From Kaistella flava (ex Peng et al. 2021) (GTDB taxonomy: Bacteria; Bacteroidota; Bacteroidia; Flavobacteriales; Weeksellaceae): a DNA stretch of 64,000 nt. The position numbers and the translations under genes are program-made. Of the stretch, positions 23,172 to 31,697 are shown in pieces. Location of the stretch: contig NZ_CP040442.1 of the NCBI RefSeq assembly GCF_015191005.1, forward strand, positions 1,550,001-1,614,000. Direction: 5' to 3'. Under the pieces are notes generated by a model. It was not told where the DNA came from, ran no database searches, and worked only from the letters and a program-made list of their open reading frames with translations. Numbering within the stretch: the first letter of the stretch is position 1; every line of letters starts with the position of its first letter.

Positions 23172-23390
23172 TTAACCTTTTATTCCCATTACGCTCTCAA
23201 ATTTGTACTCAACTGCATCGTCTTTTATTTGTGGTGCGGAAACTTTGGCGGTAGTTAAGATTGGATATGTATTGGCGTAAAAATTCATTACAGATTCTAC
23301 GCTCCATTTTGGTTCGGGGTCGGTCAATCGGATTTCCTGTTCTTGGTCTTTGAGTATAAAAACTCTTTCTAATTGTGTTGCGAGTAACAT
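23172..23390 (-). CDS. PRTRC system protein C
   Basis: 72 residues: LLATQLERVFILKDQEQEIR, then WSVESVMNFYANTYPILTTA and a closing YKFESVMGIKG. This is the conserved short PRTRC protein C (parallels: .R.F.Y....L.DP.P..S...V...Y...YPELT.A). Small, soluble, function unknown. Confidence 0.85.
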   Translation of the reverse strand: MLLATQLERVFILKDQEQEIRLTDPEPKWSVESVMNFYANTYPILTTAKVSAPQIKDDAVEYKFESVMGIKG

Positions 23391-23410
23391 AATCTTTGAT
23401 TTTTTTAAAG

Positions 23411-23953
23411 TTAAATTTCGGTTGATTGAGGTTGACTTTCTGTAAAAAGACTTGGTGCAAAATGTCTTTCATACTCATCCTGTTTTTTGCGGATATTTTC
23501 GGCATAATCGGGATATTCCGATGTTTTCGGAAGAGCAGACCACGCATCCTTATATTTCGCTTCTTTTTCAAGTTCTTCGGCTTTTTGCAAAGCATCTTTA
23601 AACTTCTTCTCTTTGGTTTCCTTTTCTTTTTTCTCCTTATCGGATTTTTCCTTTTCCATTGCCGATTTCTTTTTGGCTTCTTCGAGTTGTTTCATAAAAG
23701 ATTCCATATCTACCATTAATCCCGAAGCGGTTTGTAATGGTGTGGAAATATTTTCAAAAAATCCGTTATCCAAATCTTCGGCTGTTCCTCGTAAATTCAA
23801 GGGCGGAATGGTTTTCCTCGCTTCGTCTCCACACTGCTCGTTTTTGAGCAGTACGGAAACAACATAATTATTTTCTGTGGTTTGGGTAAATGTGATTTGT
23901 AAATCGCCTGTGAGATTGAGTTTGGCTATTTGTCTGAAAAAATTGGTTTGCAT
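23411..23953 (-). CDS. PRTRC system protein E
   Basis: 180 residues. The first ~90 (MQTNFFRQIAKLNLTGDLQI..., PPLNLRGTAEDLDNGFFENI) match PRTRC protein E. A lysine/glutamate coiled-coil follows (about 95-150), and then a short tail. First of the PRTRC genes proper, 65 bp downstream of ssb. Confidence 0.8.
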   Translation of the reverse strand: MQTNFFRQIAKLNLTGDLQITFTQTTENNYVVSVLLKNEQCGDEARKTIPPLNLRGTAEDLDNGFFENISTPLQTASGLMVDMESFMKQLEEAKKKSAMEKEKSDKEKKEKETKEKKFKDALQKAEELEKEAKYKDAWSALPKTSEYPDYAENIRKKQDEYERHFAPSLFTESQPQSTEI

Positions 23954-24018
23954 TTTCGTTAAATTTTAGATTAAAAATTTTGAATTTTAAATGATTGTTT
24001 CTGTTCAATTAATGAAAA

Positions 24019-24414
24019 TTAAAAAGGTAAATCATCGTCTGTTTCTTCTTGTACAACTACGGTTTTCTGCGATTTTGAAAATGGTTTATCTTCTACTTCC
24101 GACTTTTTACCAGCACCGTGCAATTTGATGTTTGAAGTATGGAAATTCAGTCCAGAACGGATTTCTCCGTCTTTTCCAATCCACGCATTAGAACTTGCTC
24201 TGCCTGTCAATTCCACCAATGTTCCTTTGGTAAGGATTTTCGCCACGTTTGCGCTTATCCAATATGAACAGTTGTAATAGGTAGTTTGTTCTATACGTTC
24301 CCCTTGTTTGGATTTGTAGCTGTCGTTGATGGCTACTGAGAAATTAACGACTTGCTTGTCATTTTTCAATGTGTTGATTTCTGCATTTTTGGTAATTCTT
24401 CCAATGATGTTCAT
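24019..24414 (-). CDS. ssb: Single-stranded DNA-binding protein
   Basis: 131 residues with an OB-fold: MNIIGRITKNAEINTLKNDK start, NFSVAINDSYKSKQGE, YYNCSYWISANVAKILTKG. It ends in the acidic DDDLPF tail that in SSBs recruits partner proteins. Presumably the element's own SSB, heading the PRTRC operon. Confidence 0.9.
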   Translation of the reverse strand: MNIIGRITKNAEINTLKNDKQVVNFSVAINDSYKSKQGERIEQTTYYNCSYWISANVAKILTKGTLVELTGRASSNAWIGKDGEIRSGLNFHTSNIKLHGAGKKSEVEDKPFSKSQKTVVVQEETDDDLPF

Positions 24415-24962
24415 AATTTTCGATTTAAATTGTTAATAATTATTTTGTTGTTAATTTTAAATTTTCGAGTGAATTGATTTGGTTTCGAGGACACTCGGCT
24501 TTTTTCTTTTTTTTACTTTTTTTCCAAATTGGAAAAGCATTATTTATGGTTGTTTCATTTGATTATTTTCATTGATGTAAAAGAGCGTCTTCGATTGAAT
24601 TGATTCGTATAACTGAGGTTCCGGCTTTTTCTTTGCCGATGATTATAGGAAAGTATCAGGCACACAAAACCCGATTCAGTTCCTGTAATTGAATACAAGT
24701 TTTGAATCGGGCTTGAAATCTTTTTATCCGCAGGATTTAGGAGTGTCTGGAAAAATTATTGGAGCTTGTGGAAAGAATTTTTTTAGAAACCCAAAAAGAT
24801 TTTTTTGAGTGAATGATGCTTTCCTACATTTGCAATAGTAGAAAGCCAAACCTCAGTTAGAAGCGATTTAACAGGTCATATTTATCTGCAATATTTTCAA
24901 AAAACACATAATAAGAAATGTTTTTCTGCGAATATTTAAATCAAATCTATTTTTATAAAATG
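24415..24962. other. Intergenic region with one clear hairpin
   Basis: No gene seen. CCCGATTCA (24670-24678) pairs with TGAATCGGG (24703-24711). The rest is AT-rich, with poly-T tracts near 24500-24535 suiting termination or promoter DNA for the ssb operon. Confidence 0.5.
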
Positions 24963-24984
24963 TAAACAAATTTGTTTATATTTG
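24963..24984 (+). promoter_or_regulatory. Palindromic operator and -7 box of the AbiE-type pair
   Basis: TAAACAAATTTGTTTA (24963-24978) is a perfect palindrome. TATATTTG (24977-24984) is an exact -7 element ending 4 bp before the ATG at 24989. The arrangement suggests antitoxin autorepression and a leaderless or nearly leaderless mRNA. Confidence 0.55.
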
Positions 24985-24988
24985 TAAT

Positions 24989-25477
24989 ATGAATTCACAG
25001 CTTATAAAATACAAAGGCATCCATCCAGGAATTATTCTTGAGCGAGAACTACAAAAACGTTCGCTCAAAAAGAGACCTTTTGCCTTAGCTGTGGGCGAAT
25101 ATCCTCAAACATTTAATGAGATAACAAAAGGAAGAAGAAATATCCCTGTTTCTTTAGCTTTAAAAATTGAAAAAGAATTGCAGCTGGAAGAAGGAACAAT
25201 TGTTATTCTTCAGAGTTATTATGAGATACGGAAGGAAAAAGAAAAAGCACAAAACCACAGTCCTAATCTTTCTATTCTCCGAAAATCCTTATTTTGGGAT
25301 ACAGATATTAATCAAATAGATTGGGACAAGCAATATCAGGCGGTTATCCATCGTGTTTTTGAACGTGGAAACGAAGAAGAAAAGACGGAAATTTCACGTT
25401 TTTATGGTCAACTTAAAACCAATACGGCACTTCATTCCAAAAAGACGAAGCCAATGCAACTTCATCCAATTTCTTAA
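24989..25477 (+). CDS. HTH antitoxin of AbiE-type pair
   Basis: 162 residues. The N-terminus (YKGIHPGIILERELQKRSLKK...NEITKGRRNIPVSLALKIEKEL) is an XRE/HigA-like HTH. The C-terminal half ends in a segment with WDKQYQAVIHRVFERGN, typical of antitoxins paired with nucleotidyltransferase toxins. It ends 9 bp before the toxin gene and is preceded by a palindromic operator. Confidence 0.8.
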   Translation: MNSQLIKYKGIHPGIILERELQKRSLKKRPFALAVGEYPQTFNEITKGRRNIPVSLALKIEKELQLEEGTIVILQSYYEIRKEKEKAQNHSPNLSILRKSLFWDTDINQIDWDKQYQAVIHRVFERGNEEEKTEISRFYGQLKTNTALHSKKTKPMQLHPIS

Positions 25478-25486
25478 TTCTGTACT

Positions 25487-26137
25487 ATGTTGTATTATAA
25501 CACAGTAAATAATGTACTGAAAAACAGTCTTCAAATCCTTATGGAATCTGATGTTTTTGAAAATTTCAGATTGGTAGGCGGAACAGCTTTAAGTTTGCAA
25601 TTGGGACACCGGATTTCGGTGGATATTGATTTATTTAGCGATTTGCAATATGGAAGCATTGATTTTGAAAAAATTGATCTCTTTCTCAAAAGTAATTTTG
25701 CTTACATCGATACTTTTTCTGAATTGGAACCTGCAATGGGGAAAGCTTATTTCATAGGAACTGACAAAGAAAATACGGTTAAACTGGATTTGTATTACAC
25801 CGATTCTTATATACAACCTGCAAAAATAGAAGATGAAATCCGTTTTGCAACAATAGAGGAAATCATTGCCATGAAAATTGACGTGGTACAAAGAGTTGGT
25901 AGAAAGAAAGACTTTTGGGATTTGCATGAAGTTCTTCCTTCTTGCAGTATCAACAAAATGCTGGAACTCCATCTACAACGCTATCCATATAGTCATGACA
26001 AAGAATTGATTTTAGAAAATTTCACCAATTTTAGTCTTGCAGATGATGATTTCAATCCTATTTGTCTTCAGGGAAAACATTGGGAATTTATAAAAGATGA
26101 TTTTGAAGAAGCCATTTTGAAATATAACGAATTATAA
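25487..26137 (+). CDS. Nucleotidyltransferase AbiEii/AbiGii-family toxin
   Basis: 216 residues. The nucleotidyltransferase core is RLVGGTALSLQLGHRISVDIDLFSD (GGT...DxDLF), followed by ...VKLDLYYTD and the family's EEIIAMKIDVVQRVGRKKDFWDLHEVL. Family members act as type IV toxins or abortive-infection proteins that transfer nucleotides to RNA. Downstream partner of the HTH antitoxin; together a phage-defence or element-maintenance module. Confidence 0.85.
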   Translation: MLYYNTVNNVLKNSLQILMESDVFENFRLVGGTALSLQLGHRISVDIDLFSDLQYGSIDFEKIDLFLKSNFAYIDTFSELEPAMGKAYFIGTDKENTVKLDLYYTDSYIQPAKIEDEIRFATIEEIIAMKIDVVQRVGRKKDFWDLHEVLPSCSINKMLELHLQRYPYSHDKELILENFTNFSLADDDFNPICLQGKHWEFIKDDFEEAILKYNEL

Positions 26138-26151
26138 AGGTAGTTTTTCAC

Positions 26152-26994
26152 TTAATTTTCTGTGCAAAACCACTCATTCAAATCCTTAAAATTATAATAC
26201 AACAAAGAACAATCTTCTATATTTTTATACTTTTTTTGGATAATCTCTTTAGTTGCAATTCCATTCGCATCATTATCCAAGAAAAGAGAAATTTTAGCAT
26301 ATTTTTTCAAGGTTTCTTCCACTTTAAAAAGCATTGCTGTAGAATTTAGAATCAGGTAATCTGAAGTTGACCTTTTTTCCTTTTCCAAATTTTTGAAAGT
26401 CAAAAAATCGAAAAAACCTTCAAAAACTACAATTTCTGTGTTCTCATTTCTTTCATTTTCAAATAAAGTAATATCCTTTTTCCCTAAACAAATTTTAGAA
26501 TATTTATTTCGGATTTCCAGTCCGCTAGAATTGTTGAAAAAACCAATTCCGAAATAGTTTTTCTCATTCAATTCATAATGAATTTCTTTAACTAAATGAC
26601 TTTGTTCAAAAACTTTTCGGGATTTTAAATATTCAATTAATGCAGGATGTTTAATTTCATTTACTTTAAGAATTCGATAACTTTTATTTTTATCAATTTC
26701 TTCATTTTCAACTTCATTTTGAACAGAAAAATCTAATCTAGAAAGGTATTTCAAAGCATCAGAAACGGAACATTTATTCATTTGTTGAACAATCGAAATC
26801 ACATCATAATTTTTCCCTGTGCCAAAATCAAATCCTTTATTTTTTGTAAAATCAACTGCAAAGCTAGGAACTACCTCTACTCTATCCAGTGCAAAATAAA
26901 ATGCAGTCCGTTGGTTTTCCTTTACAGGAAAAAGATTGAATGATTCTAAAACCATTCTTATACTCACTTTCTCTTTTATTTTTTCGCAATTCAT
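26152..26994 (-). CDS. Toprim-domain primase-like protein
   Basis: 280 residues from the ATG at 26994 (MNCEKIKEKVS); an ATG 33 bp upstream is possible. The N-terminal ~90 residues follow the CHC2 primase pattern (VPSFAVDFTKNKGFDFGTG) but lack the zinc cysteines. The Toprim part has VVFEGFFDF and LFLDNDANG (E and DxD metal sites). Found on Bacteroidetes mobile elements. It lies just beyond the iterons, consistent with element replication. Confidence 0.75.
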   Translation of the reverse strand: MNCEKIKEKVSIRMVLESFNLFPVKENQRTAFYFALDRVEVVPSFAVDFTKNKGFDFGTGKNYDVISIVQQMNKCSVSDALKYLSRLDFSVQNEVENEEIDKNKSYRILKVNEIKHPALIEYLKSRKVFEQSHLVKEIHYELNEKNYFGIGFFNNSSGLEIRNKYSKICLGKKDITLFENERNENTEIVVFEGFFDFLTFKNLEKEKRSTSDYLILNSTAMLFKVEETLKKYAKISLFLDNDANGIATKEIIQKKYKNIEDCSLLYYNFKDLNEWFCTEN

Positions 26995-27124
26995 TTTTTT
27001 CTTTTTTAAAGCAAATTTTTTATCCACATTTTCCTTTTTAATAAAAAAAGACTTTTAATTACTTTTAAATACACTTTTAATGAATACCTGAAACACCTTA
27101 TGACAAGTTGTTTACCAATGATTT

Positions 27125-27433
27125 GAAACGAGTGCAATTCCGAATTAAAGATGAGTGCAAATCCGAAACTGAAATGAGTACAAATCCGAAAACTCACCTG
27201 TTTTGGAATGAGTGCAATTCCGAATACAAATATTTTTTTTTCTGCAATAATTGTGGTTAGTCGTAATTTTACTTCGTTATCCATAGTTAGAATGATTTTA
27301 AAATTTTGAAACGAATGCAATTCCGAAAACTCGTTCCTATTTCACTTTATTTTAACACTTCCTTAACTTCAGCGAGTGCAATTCCGAATTCTGAATGAGT
27401 GCAATTCCGAAATGAAATGAGTGCGAAACCGAT
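27125..27433 (+). repeat. Iteron array (eight copies), replication origin
   Basis: Eight direct repeats of about GAGTGCAATTCCGAA, starting near 27125, 27148, 27171, 27205, 27308, 27370, 27392 and 27414. Neighbouring copies are often 22-23 bp apart, two helical turns. The last copy ends 2 bp from the stop codon of the replication initiator gene. This is the pattern of an iteron-controlled plasmid origin. Long open frames across it are artefacts of the repeat. Confidence 0.9.
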
Positions 27434-27434
27434 T

Positions 27435-28532
27435 TCAACTAATAATTGGATAACCATTCGGAATCAACTCTCCCATTTTTGTATTTCGGTACTTTTGAAT
27501 TATAATTTCCTGAATTTCATTCAGAAACATTTTTCCCTGAAAATTGGTAGATTTAACTCCTCTTCGTCGATTTATTCTGATAAACTCTTTGAAAGATTGG
27601 TCGATTAACGCTCTGGTTTGTGGAATATTCCTGTATTGATGAGAAAACTGAAGCATTTCATGTTCCTGTAAACCATACCTTTTCCTGAAATAAATTAATC
27701 TTCTGGTAATTTCCGATCGATCTTGCGCGTCTATGGAAAAAGTTTCATCCAAAATCGTTTTGGTATGATAAGGAATGATGAAAATATGATCTCTTTTGTA
27801 TTTATAATTGAAAGACAAAGTATTGAACTTATCAAGAGCGACTCTCACAGATTTTAAAAACTTAAAGCAAAAATCGTTGGCGATTTTATAATTCAATCTG
27901 AACTTCTTATTCAAGGTAGAAAGCTTTAAAACCGTTCCATTTTCAGGTAATTTAGAAAGCCATATTGCAAAAATGATATGTTTATTGTTTTTGATGTTGT
28001 ACACCAAATTGTAAAGGATGTAATTGTATTCAGGAATAACCATCAACTTTTTCAACCAATAACTGCTGATTAAAAATGTTGTAAATCCTCTTTGATCATA
28101 ACTTGGCGTAGAAATAAGTCCGCCAAAAGTTTTAATTTCTGTGCCTTTCGAATTAAGCGATTTGTACCAGCTCATTTTGAATTTAGTCAAAAACTCATAC
28201 GCATCTACGACTTGTTTTGTAGAACCACTTGGCGAGATTTTACTGTTTCTAATTTTTATAGAAGCAAAAGTGTTGTTTTCGGTTTCAAATTCTTCATCGA
28301 ATAAAGTCAGTTGTTTCGGACGGTCTTCTGGTCGAAACTGCTCATTACTAATAATTGAAACGATATTGAAAATCACCCGTAGTGCATTGATCGGAATATC
28401 TGCCGCCTCACTATTTTCAAAAATGAAATCGTCTACGAAATTATTTCCCAGTCTTATTCTGTCGGGAAATCTCTCCTCTTTTTTTTCAAATTCCTTGCGG
28501 ATTAATTTTAAATCCTTTTCTGGAATGTTCAT
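27435..28532 (-). CDS. Replication initiator, Rep_3/RepB-like
   Basis: 365 residues. Two winged-helix-like parts are suggested: residues 1-190 (INALRVIFNIVSIIS..., GGLISTPSYDQRGFTTFLISSYWL) and ~200-330 (IFAIWLSKLPENGTVLKLSTL...RLNYKIANDF). The layout and the adjoining iterons fit plasmid Rep_3-type initiators. In such systems Rep monomers bind iterons to open the origin and dimers repress rep. Confidence 0.8.
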   Translation of the reverse strand: MNIPEKDLKLIRKEFEKKEERFPDRIRLGNNFVDDFIFENSEAADIPINALRVIFNIVSIISNEQFRPEDRPKQLTLFDEEFETENNTFASIKIRNSKISPSGSTKQVVDAYEFLTKFKMSWYKSLNSKGTEIKTFGGLISTPSYDQRGFTTFLISSYWLKKLMVIPEYNYILYNLVYNIKNNKHIIFAIWLSKLPENGTVLKLSTLNKKFRLNYKIANDFCFKFLKSVRVALDKFNTLSFNYKYKRDHIFIIPYHTKTILDETFSIDAQDRSEITRRLIYFRKRYGLQEHEMLQFSHQYRNIPQTRALIDQSFKEFIRINRRRGVKSTNFQGKMFLNEIQEIIIQKYRNTKMGELIPNGYPIIS

Positions 28533-28580
28533 AATCGTTTTTTAGGTTTTGTTTTGGAGTCTATTACCGATTTTATTTTT

Positions 28581-29306
28581 TTAGTTATCAATTGAAAACT
28601 TAGAGCGCTTTATATTGGGAATTGATTGTATTGTATTAATCGTGTTATTTTTCATAAAAGGCAACGTGCTTTTCAACGAAGACTTCCAATTGGTGATCGG
28701 CCGGTCTGAACTATTTTTCCAGTTATTATTTACCCAATTTTCATATTTTTCTTTAATGTTGAAATCTAATTGGGAATCATAACTTTCTAATGTTTGAGCA
28801 TATTCAATGAACTCTTCAATTGTAGGAATACTTTTATCATCGATAATTGGACTTAATACTTTTGAAAACTGAGGTGTAATCTTTTCATTGACAATTTTGG
28901 GAATACTTTCACTTGTATCTTGAATCGGTAAACCAGCCTGCAATGGAATTTCCAATTGTTCAGTTTTTTGAGAAATATTCTTTCTTTCCTTTACTCGCTT
29001 CTCCGAAACTTTGGTATGAGTAATCAATAAAGGATAATCTAAAATTAATCTGTAAGATCCAGGAGAACCATTTTTAGTTTGATATTGAATTAAACCTAAA
29101 CTTCTTAGTTTCTCTTTTGTACATTTTACCGTTTTCCTTGTCAATCCTAACTGCTTACTAATTTCAACATCCGAAATATTGAAATCATAACGATTGGTGT
29201 CATTACTAGTTTTCAAAAGGTAGAGATACATTGAGATTGCCGTCGAACCTACTTGATTTTCTTTATTAAAATGCCAAAACCGTTGAATGAGTTCAAGATA
29301 ATACAT
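28581..29306 (-). CDS. DnaD-like / HTH replication protein
   Basis: 241 residues. The N-terminal ~100 are a winged HTH (FNISDVEISKQLGLTRKTVKCTKEKLRSLGLIQY). After a linker, the C-terminal region has KYENWVNNNWKNSSDRPITNWKSSLKSTLPFM, a motif seen at the end of phage/plasmid DnaD-type proteins. Starts 2 bp after the DUF3853 gene ends. A second, shorter protein of the same plan is at 29607-30149. Confidence 0.65.
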   Translation of the reverse strand: MYYLELIQRFWHFNKENQVGSTAISMYLYLLKTSNDTNRYDFNISDVEISKQLGLTRKTVKCTKEKLRSLGLIQYQTKNGSPGSYRLILDYPLLITHTKVSEKRVKERKNISQKTEQLEIPLQAGLPIQDTSESIPKIVNEKITPQFSKVLSPIIDDKSIPTIEEFIEYAQTLESYDSQLDFNIKEKYENWVNNNWKNSSDRPITNWKSSLKSTLPFMKNNTINTIQSIPNIKRSKFSIDN

Positions 29307-29308
29307 GC

Positions 29309-29560
29309 TTATTTTTTTCCAAAAAGTTCCAATGCTTTTTCTATATCAATGATGATGATATTTCCGTTTTGGATAATGGCCTCATTTAAAATACCTGAAG
29401 ATTTTACTTCCGAAGCCTTTGACACAGAGCATCCAAGAATCTTCGCCAATCCTTTCAAACCGTACTCATACTTTTTATAAGAATTGATATTTTTAGAAAC
29501 TTCTAAGAATTCTTCAACGGTTAACTGCCAAATCAGTGTTTTAGGATCTATGCTTTTCAT
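29309..29560 (-). CDS. DUF3853-family small protein
   Basis: 83 residues: LIWQLTVEEFLEVSKN then YGLKGLAKILGCSVSKASEV, a helix-turn-helix with an excisionase-like fold, as in DUF3853 proteins of Bacteroidetes mobile elements. It lies between the two DnaD-like genes. Confidence 0.7.
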   Translation of the reverse strand: MKSIDPKTLIWQLTVEEFLEVSKNINSYKKYEYGLKGLAKILGCSVSKASEVKSSGILNEAIIQNGNIIIIDIEKALELFGKK

Positions 29561-29606
29561 TGCTAATATTCTTTTGTTATTAGTTCATCTGATTATCATG
29601 AATGTT

Positions 29607-30149
29607 CTAGTTTTGAACTTTTTTTACGTTAGAAATCCAATTCCTCGCAGCCGCTTGCCAGCATTTCATGGGTTGATTATTACTCAATTTCCAATTCGCA
29701 GATTGATATGAAGAATAAAATTGATCTGCTTCAGTAGATCTTAAATCACGTTCGGTAAAATATAATTCAACTTCATACTTCATCGGTACAGAAAAAGAAA
29801 TCTCCACATTTGATAATAATTTTCGATTTTTTAATAATCTATTTCTATCTGCTTGTTCACTTTCAAAATCAATAATTTCGATCAAACTTCCTTTGTAGGA
29901 ATCATAACTAGGCAAATAAATAATAAATCCTGCCTCGTAAAGCTCTCTAATGCATTTATGATAAGTAGCGATCGATTTGATTTTACCTAACTTCATTACT
30001 TCTTCTCGGCAAATACGAAAAGGATTTTGAAACTGGTTTAAACTCCATAACTGGAAAAGAGAAACGTACATACTGATATGAGAGGGATTTAAACGGTCAT
30101 CCTCAATAACACGTTCAAAAAAACTGATGATATTTTTAGACTGCTTCAT
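29607..30149 (-). CDS. DnaD-like replication-associated protein
   Basis: 180 residues. A winged HTH (PFRICREEVMKLGKIKSIATYHKCIRELYEAGFIIY) is followed by a short C-terminal NWKLSNNQPMKCWQAAARNW motif resembling that of the 241-residue neighbour. The shared plan suggests duplicated replication or regulatory proteins of the element. Specific function not known. Confidence 0.6.
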   Translation of the reverse strand: MKQSKNIISFFERVIEDDRLNPSHISMYVSLFQLWSLNQFQNPFRICREEVMKLGKIKSIATYHKCIRELYEAGFIIYLPSYDSYKGSLIEIIDFESEQADRNRLLKNRKLLSNVEISFSVPMKYEVELYFTERDLRSTEADQFYSSYQSANWKLSNNQPMKCWQAAARNWISNVKKVQN

Positions 30150-30165
30150 AATTACTGATTTACAA

Positions 30166-30429
30166 TTAATGTTTAAAATCCATCAATAGTTTCTGGATGT
30201 CATTATAATTGTAATACAGCGTCCCTCCTATTTTACTGTACGACAAGGTTCCGTTAATTCTCAGGTTTTGTAAGGTTCCTGAAGATATGTTCAGGAGTTC
30301 TTTGACTTCGGAAGTTCGAAGCCATAATTTCTCTTCTGTCTTCTTTCCCTGAAGCAAGTTTTCAATACTTTCGAGCAGTTCAATTTTAAATTGCTGAAGA
30401 TCTTCTTTGGTTAATACTTCTAATGCCAT
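30166..30429 (-). CDS. Small excisionase-like HTH protein
   Basis: 87 residues from the ATG at 30429 (MALEVLTKEDLQQFK); a start 30 bp upstream is also open. A coiled N-terminus precedes a MerR/excisionase-type HTH, WLRTSEVKELLNISSGTLQN...LSYSKIGGTLYYN. Such proteins are ubiquitous on Bacteroidetes conjugative elements and act as excision or regulatory factors. Confidence 0.75.
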   Translation of the reverse strand: MALEVLTKEDLQQFKIELLESIENLLQGKKTEEKLWLRTSEVKELLNISSGTLQNLRINGTLSYSKIGGTLYYNYNDIQKLLMDFKH

Positions 30430-30544
30430 AATTTTTGAGCTAAGGTTAAGAGTCTTCACTGTGCTTAGAATGCCAGTGACCCATATTACTTTTGATTTGT
30501 TTTGACAAATTTTGGTATTATTGATGGATTAAACCCTCAAGGTG

Positions 30545-30559
30545 TACCCAAGTTGGGTA
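30545..30559. promoter_or_regulatory. Palindrome TACCCAAGTTGGGTA
   Basis: A perfect 15-bp inverted repeat around one G, 115 bp upstream of the excisionase-like gene; a candidate operator. The rest of 30460-30711 shows nothing more. Confidence 0.35.
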
Positions 30560-30711
30560 TTGATATTTTAAAAAAAGCTGAGTTAAAGGAATTATCAGCA
30601 ATTTTTTTTCTTTGAACTTCAGAAAGCTCCAACAAAATCAATAAAAATTTTTCCAAAAACATTGAGTTTATTGAATTGCTACAAGGTGGGTGTTAAAGTC
30701 AGAAAAATAAA

Positions 30712-31572
30712 TTATTCATCCTGCGAATCCATTTTGTTATTCAACAAACTCTGGAGATTATTTAAGAATTTTGTACGAGATGATCTATTTTTTATTTCAA
30801 GGTATGTCCGATAAACATCACCGAGTTCTATATTGAAAACCGCCTCAAAATAAGCACTGATTTCCTTGATATCCGCATTACCGTTATTGAATGATCCTTT
30901 GCAGTACAACGCATAAATTAATTCAATCAGTGAAGTTTTATTATCTGTCCAGGCTAGTCTTGTTTTGGGCGTGGATATTCGGTACTGCTCCTCCCCTTGC
31001 CTATTTAATTTCAGCAATTGATCATTGAGGTAAACTTCGAGAAGGTCATTTGAAATGATTTTTGCGACTTTATAATCGTGAGAAGTACTGAATCTTGCAT
31101 CTGATTCAAAAACAAAAGAGTCTAAACTCAACTTAACGTCGAGGTTTTTACGGATAAAATATTTATGATCGAGGTAGGAACTGCATGTTCTGTAATACCC
31201 ATAAAAATCGACATTTTCTTCAAAGAACTCTTTCAGTTTAATGAGTTCTGTCTGATAGTATTTTCGAATCATCTTTTCACCTCCACTTGGCTTGCGGGTT
31301 TCGATTCTATAGACTTCATTATGATATATTAATTTTGATAATATCAAGGGTTTACGGTTTTTGAAGAAATCTATTTCTTCACTGTCTGAGGGAAACTTAG
31401 TGCGTAAAACAAAAGATTTAAGTTTTTTTAATGCGTTATTAATTTCCAGCATTGATTCTTCTGCTCTTTTTAGAGGTTTATCAGATTCTAAACTTAGAAA
31501 TAGTAATCTGCTTTCCAATTCACTTTCGAGATTTGCAATGAACTTAACCATAGATATTTCATTTATACCCAA
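30712..31572 (-). CDS. rteC: RteC-domain protein
   Basis: 286 residues (an internal start at 31551 is equally plausible). The body (IEFFEENVDFYGYYRTCSSYLDHKYFIRK-like segment, then WTDNKTSLIELIYALYCKGSFNNGNADIKEI) matches RteC proteins. In CTnDOT, RteC activates excision genes. Here it lies close to the excisionase-like gene but without conjugation genes in view. Divergent from the ThiF gene, sharing a promoter region that holds a CTACAC box. Confidence 0.8.
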   Translation of the reverse strand: MGINEISMVKFIANLESELESRLLFLSLESDKPLKRAEESMLEINNALKKLKSFVLRTKFPSDSEEIDFFKNRKPLILSKLIYHNEVYRIETRKPSGGEKMIRKYYQTELIKLKEFFEENVDFYGYYRTCSSYLDHKYFIRKNLDVKLSLDSFVFESDARFSTSHDYKVAKIISNDLLEVYLNDQLLKLNRQGEEQYRISTPKTRLAWTDNKTSLIELIYALYCKGSFNNGNADIKEISAYFEAVFNIELGDVYRTYLEIKNRSSRTKFLNNLQSLLNNKMDSQDE

Positions 31573-31637
31573 ATGTATTGCCCATGATTAATTCATTTGC
31601 TACACTGTAGATTAAGAAACTCGAAAAGCCCAAAGAA

Positions 31638-31653
31638 CTACACGAAAGTGTAG
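31638..31653. promoter_or_regulatory. CTACAC-N4-GTGTAG operator upstream of ThiF-like gene
   Basis: CTACACGAAAGTGTAG, a perfect interrupted palindrome 44 bp upstream of the start at 31698. An abbreviated form, CTACACTGTAG, lies at 31600-31610. Identical arms occur twice at 33250-33303. Confidence 0.75.
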
Positions 31654-31697
31654 GGAGCTGAACATTCAAAAAAAGTAGATTTGACAAACTTTTTACA

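Noticed and set aside
27006..27320. A 104-codon frame on the minus strand between Toprim and rep genes
   Set aside because: It is produced by reading through the iteron array and shows no protein-like pattern.
27125..27433. Possible CRISPR array
   Set aside because: Repeats are about 15 bp with 7-8 bp or irregular gaps, no spacers of constant length, and no cas genes; they are iterons beside a Rep gene.
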